The notes beneath the pieces were generated by a model. The model saw nothing but the letters and a program-made list of their open reading frames with translations. It searched no databases and was not told the DNA's origin. Below, piece after piece: positions 1 through 4,920 of a DNA stretch of 22,770 bases. A program made the position numbers and the translations under genes. Source of the stretch: a virus; IMG/VR virus record IMGVR_UViG_3300027760_000086, positions 1 to 22,770 of that record; one strand, given 5' to 3'. Positions within the stretch are counted from its first letter, which is position 1. The number at the start of each line of letters is the position of its first letter.

Positions 1-1
1 A

Positions 2-154
2 AAACCAGGCGGATTCCAACCCCCACCAGGAGCAGCAAAACCAGAAGCAGCACCACCTCAGCAAGGTGCTTTTGATTACACTACAACAGGTGAAAGTAGA
101 CTTAGAGAAGATCCAGAACTCACAGCTATGCTACGTATTGCAGGACTTAGATGA
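2..154 (+). CDS. C-terminal end of an unidentified protein (5' end outside window)
   Basis: Only the last 50 codons are present, open from the window edge to TGA at 152-154. The visible part begins with a Pro/Ala/Gln-rich stretch that looks like a flexible linker (residues PPPGAAKPEAAPPQQ). It ends with the peptide ELTAMLRIAGLR. The next gene ends with exactly the same twelve residues, so this is a shared C-terminal tag and not chance. The stop overlaps the next ATG (ATGA at 151-154), which implies translational coupling within one operon. I do not recognise the family. A role as a virion or capsid-internal component is possible given the structural genes downstream, but nothing in this fragment proves it. 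The reading frame is certain because of the shared tag and the clean overlap. Confidence 0.75.
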   Translation, partial: KPGGFQPPPGAAKPEAAPPQQGAFDYTTTGESRLREDPELTAMLRIAGLR

Positions 155-157
155 AAA
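122..157 (+). repeat. 36-bp exact direct repeat, copy 1
   Basis: This segment is identical over 36 bases to 508-543. It encodes the last ten residues (TAMLRIAGLR) of the upstream gene, its TGA, an AGGA ribosome binding site at 142-145, and the first bases of the next gene in the ATGA overlap. The match stops abruptly on both sides. Confidence 0.9.
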
Positions 158-540
158 CATTTAAGCACTATTTAAAAGAAGCAGAAAAATCTCTTTCTGA
201 CTTGACGGATGAGGATATCTCATTTAACGGTGTGACACAACACGACAACGGCGACATGACCTATCGTCAAGGTCCCTTAACTATGAGAAAGAACAAAGAT
301 GGATCTTCAGACACAACAGCCACAATAGGCGACACTACTGCTAGAGTTCAACAAAGCCCAATTGGTGTTAAGACAATGACTGCACAGGGTTCAGCTGCTG
401 ATTCTATTGTTGGTGTGGATGCTAGTGCAGAGCGAACAGGCGTTGATCCTAAAAAATTTGCAGCTTTTCAAAAACAAAATCCAGCAGTTAAAGAAAGCTC
501 AGAGTTAACAGCTATGCTACGTATTGCAGGACTTAGATGA
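151..540 (+). CDS. Hypothetical 129-residue protein with repeated C-terminal tag
   Basis: The product is small, hydrophilic and rich in Thr, Ser and Asp, with no signal peptide or membrane segment. Residues 1-20 look helical (KHYLKEAEKSLSDL). The middle (about 25-75) is Gly/Asp/Thr-rich and likely beta or disordered. Residues 118-129 are ELTAMLRIAGLR, the same tag that ends the preceding gene. The ATG at 151 overlaps the upstream stop and has AGGA at 142-145, five bases upstream, which supports the start. Its own stop overlaps the next ATG at 537 in the same way. I do not recognise the family. The shared tag suggests that this protein and its upstream neighbour bind the same partner or are sorted the same way, for example into a prohead; that is inference. 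Confidence 0.75.
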   Translation: MKTFKHYLKEAEKSLSDLTDEDISFNGVTQHDNGDMTYRQGPLTMRKNKDGSSDTTATIGDTTARVQQSPIGVKTMTAQGSAADSIVGVDASAERTGVDPKKFAAFQKQNPAVKESSELTAMLRIAGLR

Positions 541-543
541 AAA
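508..543 (+). repeat. 36-bp exact direct repeat, copy 2
   Basis: This is the second copy of the repeat at 122-157, with a copy-to-copy distance of 386 bp. It carries the C-terminal tag, the TGA, AGGA at 528-531 and the overlapping ATG of the next gene. Recombination between the copies would remove exactly the 129-residue gene while leaving an intact upstream C-terminus and coupled downstream start. Confidence 0.9.
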
Positions 544-749
544 TCAACGAACTGATAAAGAGTTTTGAAATCTATACTACTAACGAGGAACGTGCCTTAT
601 TAGACAAACTAACTAGGCCTACTTTGCTAAGTACTATGCCCCAACGCGAACAACAAATAGCCGAAGTAATGATACGTAAGCACTTGTTGATCAAGATAGG
701 GCATAAGGATCCAAAGGTTGTAGCCAATGACTATCAAGCAAGTCGCTAA
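537..749 (+). CDS. Hypothetical 70-residue protein
   Basis: This is a short, charged, mainly helical protein. It contains TNEERALLDKL, then LLSTMPQREQQIAEVMIRKHLLIKIG, which reads as two amphipathic helices joined by a turn. It has no cysteines, signal peptide or membrane segment. The start at 537 lies in an ATGA overlap with the preceding gene and has AGGA at 528-531. Its end overlaps the next gene by 23 bases. The general look (E-x-ALLDKL ... REQQxxEVMIRKxLL) is that of small conserved proteins found among T4-like phage structural genes, but I cannot name it. A DNA- or protein-binding helical hairpin would be a reasonable guess and no more than that. Confidence 0.7.
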   Translation: MKINELIKSFEIYTTNEERALLDKLTRPTLLSTMPQREQQIAEVMIRKHLLIKIGHKDPKVVANDYQASR

Positions 750-1167
750 GAAATTAGAAAAGTTTTTGGAAGAAGTCAATGACATAATGCCATTGACTAT
801 ACTGCCAGATGGCAGTGTGGCCTACAAGAACTATGTTATTAAAAAGAACAAAGATGCCAGCTGGACACTGAGTAGAATACAGAATCAAAGCAAAGTATTC
901 ATAGACGACTTTAACTTAAAAAGTAGCGCATTGCTGGCAGCTAACTATCATAGAACAAATAGAATTGATCTATTAATTGAAACTAAAATACTAGACGAGC
1001 ACTATTGGGCCAATTACAACGATCATTTGACTTTTAAAGAGCTATATAAGAAAACCAAAGACCTAGTCAAAAGAGATTTATACTTATGGCGAGGCGAATT
1101 GACTAGAGATCGAGCAGACTACTATCGTGATAAAATAAGCAATGCGTTTGCTACGTCATTTAGATAA
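727..1167 (+). CDS. Hypothetical 146-residue protein
   Basis: The protein is soluble and rich in Lys, Asp and Tyr. Residues 1-20 form a likely helix (MTIKQVAKKLEKFLEEV). Residues 22-65 alternate in a beta-like way (LTILPDGSVAYKNYVIKKNKDASWTLSR). The rest is helical and highly charged, ending in RDRADYYRDKISNAFATSFR. There are no cysteines and no signal peptide. The ATG at 727 lies inside the preceding gene with AAAGG at 713-717. The overlap suggests one polycistronic unit running from before the window to here. The stop codon lies inside the late-promoter-like octamer of the next gene. Family and function are not recognised. Its position before virion genes suggests a structural or assembly role, but that is context only. 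Confidence 0.75.
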   Translation: MTIKQVAKKLEKFLEEVNDIMPLTILPDGSVAYKNYVIKKNKDASWTLSRIQNQSKVFIDDFNLKSSALLAANYHRTNRIDLLIETKILDEHYWANYNDHLTFKELYKKTKDLVKRDLYLWRGELTRDRADYYRDKISNAFATSFR

Positions 1168-1170
1168 ATA
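1163..1170 (+). promoter_or_regulatory. T4-late-like promoter octamer GATAAATA
   Basis: GATAAATA matches seven of eight bases of the T4 late promoter TATAAATA, which is read by the phage sigma gp55 with gp33 and the sliding clamp. It overlaps the stop of the preceding gene and lies 23 bases before the ATG at 1194, which has AGGA at 1183-1186. The predicted RNA start is about 1176. A weak all-A/T hairpin (1165-1170 with 1178-1183) touches the ribosome binding site. Confidence 0.55.
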
Positions 1171-1193
1171 ACTTAAATATTTAGGAACCCAGT

Positions 1194-2159
1194 ATGAATA
1201 TCAAAGATCTTCATAAACCACTTACCAGTAGACAACTTAATGAAAGTTTATCCCAAAAGTTTGGATACAGCATTAACCTCGAGCGCTTTACCACAGAGCA
1301 ATTGCATGATGCAAGAAACAAGCTAAGAACTGCTCAGAGTCAATTTGAAACTAATGAGAGTTATGACAGTGTATTAAGCAGTCACAAGTATCAAAAGAAC
1401 AAAATGTTTCTTGATGTGATCAATCAAGAAATTGCCGAGCGTGAAACACGTGAAGAAGATGATGTGGAAGAGGGTACTAGAGGTAAGAAGAAAAAGATGA
1501 AGAATCTAAAAGAATATCACAATGCCATGCGTCGTCTACAAGGACATGGATTAAATAGAGGCTGGGTTCAGAACGCAAGACAACGTTTAATGATGGAACG
1601 TGATGCTGATGAGGAAGTTGTTAGCGAACTAATCGTACGTTATGATCTAGACGAGACCACAGCTAAGAGTGTTGTAAGAGATTTAATTATTACAGAAGGC
1701 GAAGAGGAAAAGGCAGAACTAATCATGGCCAGTAAGGACATGGTTGATCGTATTACAGGCTGGTTAGAAGATATTGCTTCAATGAAATCAGAAGCTATGT
1801 TAGATTTATTAGACTCTATAAGAGATGAAATGGGCAGCGACACCAGTACACAATTTGAGCAGACAGTTCGTCCAGCATTGGATGAAATCTATTTGGCACT
1901 GGAAAAGAATCGTCAGGCACTAGCACAGGCTGTTGGCATCTTAACAGGCACAGGTGGCCCAGCTCCAAGTGGCATGGGTGCTGGTCCTGGACTAGCAGGT
2001 GGCATGGGTGGCATGGGTGCTGAAGAAGGTCCTCCAGAGGAGGCAGCAGGTGCAGCCCCAGAAGGTGGAGCAGCTGGCCGTGCCATGAGAGAAAGTATGT
2101 ACAGCCGCAAGTTGGCCACTATCCTAACTTCCAAAAAAAAAAGTAACAGAAGCCACTGA
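1194..2159 (+). CDS. Acidic helical protein with Gly/Ala/Pro-rich tail, frame broken at A10
   Basis: Residues 1-85 are helical (MNIKDLHKPLTSRQLNESLSQKFGYSINLERF, then a coil-like segment). Residues 85-105 switch from very acidic to very basic (REEDDVEEGTRGKKKKMK). Residues 105-250 are helical and acidic (RQRLMMERDADEEVVSELIVRYDLDE; KDMVDRITGWLEDIASMKSEAMLDLLDSIRDEMG). Residues 250-295 are a Gly/Ala/Pro/Met-rich, probably disordered tail, followed by RESMYSRKLATIL. No cysteines or signal peptide are seen. The start has AGGA at 1183-1186 and a T4-late-like octamer upstream. At 2133-2142 a run of ten A ends the sensible frame; eight more codons follow in this frame before TGA. The coding sense continues at 2143 in the next phase. 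If the run were nine A, the product would be 423 residues. Long acidic helices suggest a prohead core, scaffold or other internal head protein, but no family is recognised. Confidence 0.7.
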   Translation: MNIKDLHKPLTSRQLNESLSQKFGYSINLERFTTEQLHDARNKLRTAQSQFETNESYDSVLSSHKYQKNKMFLDVINQEIAERETREEDDVEEGTRGKKKKMKNLKEYHNAMRRLQGHGLNRGWVQNARQRLMMERDADEEVVSELIVRYDLDETTAKSVVRDLIITEGEEEKAELIMASKDMVDRITGWLEDIASMKSEAMLDLLDSIRDEMGSDTSTQFEQTVRPALDEIYLALEKNRQALAQAVGILTGTGGPAPSGMGAGPGLAGGMGGMGAEEGPPEEAAGAAPEGGAAGRAMRESMYSRKLATILTSKKKSNRSH

Positions 2160-2466
2160 TAAGTTATTTGACCTATTGGTGGCAAAGAAAAATGCCGCCG
2201 ATAGCAGAGGCAATCCAGAAATTATTAGTTGGAGAGCTCTTGGTAATGAAACACAAAATGCCATAGGACAGCGCATTGATAGTGTAGACAAGTTTGCTCC
2301 TAGGTTCGATGCCAATCCCAGTTTCAAAGAAATATGTAGTTTTGATCCGCAAGGAGTCAAGTTAAAGACCAGTAAGGAAACAGCCAGTCAACAAAGTGGT
2401 GGTGAAACGGGCAAGAGCACAGTGAGCCAAATGGCTAAAAAAGCAACGGCAAAAAGAATAGGTTGA
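2128..2466 (+). CDS. Continuation of the 1194 gene in another frame (no start of its own)
   Basis: From 2143 the frame reads VTEATDKLFDLLVAKKNAADSRGNPEIISWRALGN and continues without a stop to TGA at 2464-2466. It has no ATG near its beginning. The first possible starts are TTG at 2176 and GTG at 2179, neither with a ribosome binding site, and both lie inside the helix. Upstream the frame is open only to a stop at 2125-2127. The simplest reading is that it is the last 107 residues of the preceding gene, joined by a one-base change in the A10 run. The segment is basic towards the end (SQMAKKATAKRIG) and holds a single Cys (EICSFD). It could be a sequencing or assembly error, a true pseudogenising mutation, or slippage used to make two products. 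Confidence 0.6.
   Translation, partial: LPKKKVTEATDKLFDLLVAKKNAADSRGNPEIISWRALGNETQNAIGQRIDSVDKFAPRFDANPSFKEICSFDPQGVKLKTSKETASQQSGGETGKSTVSQMAKKATAKRIG
2133..2142 (+). other. A10 homopolymer at a reading-frame break
   Basis: Ten consecutive A residues sit exactly where coding sense switches frame. Removing one A (or a +1 or -2 shift) joins the two open frames. A classical -1 shift would hit TAA at 2144-2146 at once. Confidence 0.85.
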
Positions 2467-2491
2467 CAAATCTTTAACTCTGTAGTATAAT
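2463..2491 (+). promoter_or_regulatory. Consensus sigma-70 promoter for the nuclease gene
   Basis: TTGACA (2463-2468) and TATAAT (2486-2491) are perfect consensus hexamers separated by the ideal 17 bases. The -35 box overlaps the stop of the preceding frame. RNA would start at about 2497-2498, which is the ATG of the nuclease gene. Strong sigma-70 promoters are typical of early genes in T4-like phages. Confidence 0.85.
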
Positions 2492-2496
2492 ACGGA

Positions 2497-3213
2497 ATGA
2501 CTTTACTAATAGAACGATATCAATATACCAAATTATCCAGAGATGACAGCACAGGCAAGCGTTTATACGCTTGCCCAGACGGAACCAAAGTTCCCAGCGT
2601 TACCACTGTACTAGATAAAACCAAACCAGAAGAAGCCAAACAAGCACTACTCAATTGGCGACGTAGTGTAGGTGAAGCCAAGGCTCAACAGATCACTACT
2701 GAAGCAGCCAATCGTGGAACTCGTATGCACACTTTCCTTGAACGTTATGTCAAGGGCGAAGGCATTAAAGACACGGTTTCTAATCCTTATGCACAACAAA
2801 GTTTGGTAATGGCCAAAAAGGTCATTGAGAAAGGCTTTGGACATATTACAGAAATATGGGGTAGCGAAGTGCCTTTGTACTATCCTGAATTGTATGCAGG
2901 TACTACCGATTGTGTGGGCCTACATCAGGGTGAAGAAAGTATATTGGACTTCAAACAGACTAATAAGCCAAAGAAAATAGAATGGGTTGACGATTACTTT
3001 CTTCAACTCACTGCCTATGCTCTAGCACATAATCAAGTACATGGCACCAACATACGTAAAGGTGTTATCATGATGTGTGTAAAGCCACCAGAGATTGCAC
3101 CAGGTCAATGGGGCGAGCCCGAGTATCAAGAGTTTCGACTGTTACCAGAACATTTTGATTATTGGACTGATCGTTGGTTCAATAGACTAGAAGAATACTA
3201 TTCGAACATCTGA
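2497..3213 (+). CDS. PD-(D/E)XK nuclease, RecB/Cas4-like exonuclease
   Basis: At 238 residues the protein has the size of single-domain phage nucleases of the PD-(D/E)XK superfamily. Visible motifs run in the family order. VPSVTTVL comes near residue 31. RGTRMHTFLE follows, with H78 and E82. Then come D138 (GTTDCVG) and D151-F-K153 in ILDFKQT, the D...(D/E)xK metal site. Q170 and Y174 in QLTAY form the RecB-family QxxxY motif. Such enzymes cut or resect DNA using magnesium; in a phage this suits DNA recombination, end processing or host-DNA breakdown. Which of these applies cannot be read here. There is no Shine-Dalgarno sequence. The ATG at 2497 coincides with the predicted RNA start, and no other in-frame start lies before the VPSVTTVL motif, so a leaderless message is likely. 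Its neighbours are virion genes, so it is an early gene inside a late region. Confidence 0.85.
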   Translation: MTLLIERYQYTKLSRDDSTGKRLYACPDGTKVPSVTTVLDKTKPEEAKQALLNWRRSVGEAKAQQITTEAANRGTRMHTFLERYVKGEGIKDTVSNPYAQQSLVMAKKVIEKGFGHITEIWGSEVPLYYPELYAGTTDCVGLHQGEESILDFKQTNKPKKIEWVDDYFLQLTAYALAHNQVHGTNIRKGVIMMCVKPPEIAPGQWGEPEYQEFRLLPEHFDYWTDRWFNRLEEYYSNI

Positions 3214-3219
3214 TAAATA
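3212..3219 (+). promoter_or_regulatory. T4-late-like promoter octamer GATAAATA
   Basis: The octamer is identical to the one at 1163 and overlaps the stop of the nuclease gene (TGA 3211-3213). It lies 20 bases before the spike gene ATG. RNA would start near 3225, leaving a very short leader that still includes AAGGGG (3226-3231). Confidence 0.6.
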
Positions 3220-3239
3220 TCCTACAAGGGGATAATTAT
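3213..3239 (+). promoter_or_regulatory. Hairpin covering the spike gene ribosome binding site in read-through RNA
   Basis: ATAA (3213-3216) pairs with TTAT (3236-3239) and TATCC (3218-3222) with GGATA, read as G3230/G3231 to A3234, with one A-A mismatch between them and a short loop. The stem holds part of the AAGGGG site and ends at the ATG. The 5' arm is the late promoter itself, so only RNA arriving from upstream can form it. T4 genes e, soc and 49 are known to use this principle. Confidence 0.5.
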
Positions 3240-4865
3240 ATGGCCGTAGTACAAATTTCCAGAATACAGGTCCGTCGTGGAAGAGAAAATACTGAAACAG
3301 GTATACCACAATTAGCCAGTGGGGAAATGGCCTGGGCCATAGATACTCAACAATTATACATTGGTAACGGAGCAATTAGCGAAGGAGCTCCGGCGGTTGG
3401 AAATACTAGAATATTAACAGGTGCAGATCTTATTGGCGAACGTAATATTTTAAATATTGCTGATTACGTTTATAAGAAGGATCTTACTTTACCGCCTAGA
3501 ACAGTTCAAGATAGGCTAGACGAAAGAGTAAATTTTTCTAGTTTCAATGACACTCGTCCTAGCAAGAATAAAACTATGGCTGATAATATTCAAACAGCCA
3601 TTGATTACTTATATAAGTCTTCATTAGATAAACGAGCCATATTAGAGTTTGGGCCTGGAACATATGAGTTTGATACTACTATAAGAATTCACAGTTTTAC
3701 ACATATTGTGGGTTCTGGTTGTGGGAGGACTATTTTTAAGTATACAGGCACAGGAACAGCTTTTCAATTAGTTAACGATGACACAACTTCGTCTTCAACA
3801 CCAGCTAATACGGGCGACAATCAATGTAGATTTGTTACCCTAACCGGATTTACTTTAATTGTAGACAATACCAATACCACAGCAATGTCAATGAATTCTG
3901 TAAAGAACAGTAAATTTAGTGATTTAGAAATAAAAGGCAATTGGGTTAACAATATTCAAGGTCAGAATTTTTCTAATAGTAAGGCTTTTGATATGTTGTC
4001 TACTACAGAATTAATTACTTGCAATGATAACGAGTTTAACAATATTGATATTTCTAAATTTAGAGTTAGTATAAATGCACAAGGGGATATTGAGTCGAAT
4101 TTTATTCAAAATTGTAAATTTTCTACCAATGAAGTAGCAATAAATTTTGGACAAGGTGCTGATCTAACCTCCTATGGACAAATATATGGTCCCAGAAACA
4201 ATACTATTTCAAACAGTATTTTTAAAAATATTCAAAAACAAGGTATTAAAATATACAATGGATCAGGGAACGTCAGTAGTCAAAACAAATTCACATTAGT
4301 TGGTGATAATTTTGGTAATAGTTTCAATTCTGCTTATGGTGTAGTAGAATTTGATGTTCCGGGAAATCTAGTTAGTAATGACAACTCAGACAGACATACT
4401 GATTTATCCAATGATCTTTATCCTAGACCCTATATTGGCGAAGTAATTGCCAAGGCCAATTATACAAATCCCTTCACTAATGTAAAATTATTAGAGTATA
4501 CAACAACTCCTACTAATATTTTTAGACTACCTATTGCACAGACTTGCCATTTGGAAGTCGAGTATCTTTATCAAAGCACTAATAGAAGTAGAATAAGAAG
4601 AGGTAAATTATCAATTTTAGCAGATGCAAACAATCGTAACGACGATGATACGCCTTCAATAGAACTCATAGATGATTATGATTATCATGGAGTAGGCTCC
4701 GAAGATGATTACACAATAGAAGATACTCATTTAATTTTTACCGCTAGCTCTAGAACATATTTTGGAACAAGATATGTTGTAGAAGTGTTTTATCAATATA
4801 ACGGGGAAACCCTTAGCCAAGGCGATCAAGCCAAACTTACTTACACATATAAGATTTTGAGCTAA
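3240..4865 (+). CDS. Tail-spike or tail-fibre protein with beta-helix domain
   Basis: Residues 1-65 (ISRIQVRRGRENTETGIPQLASGEMAWAIDTQQLYIGNG) match the N-terminal fold seen in the major tropism determinant and many fibre proteins of marine T4-like phages; the marks are RxG, LxxGE and LYIGNG. From about residue 110 (NIQTAIDYLY, AILEFGPGTYEFDTTIRI, HIVGSGCGRTIFKY) the pattern is that of a pectate-lyase-like right-handed beta-helix. It has Asn-rich rungs such as NTISNSIFKNIQKQGIKIYNGSG up to about residue 375. The last 150 residues look like a compact beta domain. Such proteins form trimers on the baseplate or fibres and bind or cleave host surface polysaccharide; catalytic residues cannot be named by eye. 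The start has AAGGGG eight bases upstream and a late promoter. A more A/T-rich body than the neighbouring genes is consistent with exchange of the receptor-binding part. Confidence 0.8.
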   Translation: MAVVQISRIQVRRGRENTETGIPQLASGEMAWAIDTQQLYIGNGAISEGAPAVGNTRILTGADLIGERNILNIADYVYKKDLTLPPRTVQDRLDERVNFSSFNDTRPSKNKTMADNIQTAIDYLYKSSLDKRAILEFGPGTYEFDTTIRIHSFTHIVGSGCGRTIFKYTGTGTAFQLVNDDTTSSSTPANTGDNQCRFVTLTGFTLIVDNTNTTAMSMNSVKNSKFSDLEIKGNWVNNIQGQNFSNSKAFDMLSTTELITCNDNEFNNIDISKFRVSINAQGDIESNFIQNCKFSTNEVAINFGQGADLTSYGQIYGPRNNTISNSIFKNIQKQGIKIYNGSGNVSSQNKFTLVGDNFGNSFNSAYGVVEFDVPGNLVSNDNSDRHTDLSNDLYPRPYIGEVIAKANYTNPFTNVKLLEYTTTPTNIFRLPIAQTCHLEVEYLYQSTNRSRIRRGKLSILADANNRNDDDTPSIELIDDYDYHGVGSEDDYTIEDTHLIFTASSRTYFGTRYVVEVFYQYNGETLSQGDQAKLTYTYKILS

Positions 4866-4871
4866 CTAACA

Positions 4872-4901
4872 TTAGCAATAATTTTAATATTACTGTAAAA
4901 T
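4872..4901 (+). promoter_or_regulatory. Possible sigma-70 promoter before nrdA
   Basis: TTAGCA (4872-4877) and TAAAAT (4896-4901) are 18 bases apart and match consensus 4/6 and 5/6. RNA would start near 4908. The 55-base gap between the spike gene and nrdA holds no late octamer, and nrdA has no clear Shine-Dalgarno sequence. The call is weak. Confidence 0.35.
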
Positions 4902-4920
4902 AACTCTAAAAAGTCAATCT

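Noticed and set aside
2133-2146. Programmed -1 frameshift on the A-rich slippery run
   Set aside because: The -1 phase meets TAA at 2144-2146 immediately; only +1 or -2 (or one fewer A) reaches the long downstream frame.
2176-2466. Independent small gene starting at TTG 2176
   Set aside because: No Shine-Dalgarno sequence and no ATG; a good helix reads straight across the proposed start from 2143, so a continuation of the preceding gene fits better.
4861-4920. Terminator or attachment site between the spike gene and nrdA
   Set aside because: Only weak A/T pairing without a G/C stem or T-run; no repeat or integrase nearby.
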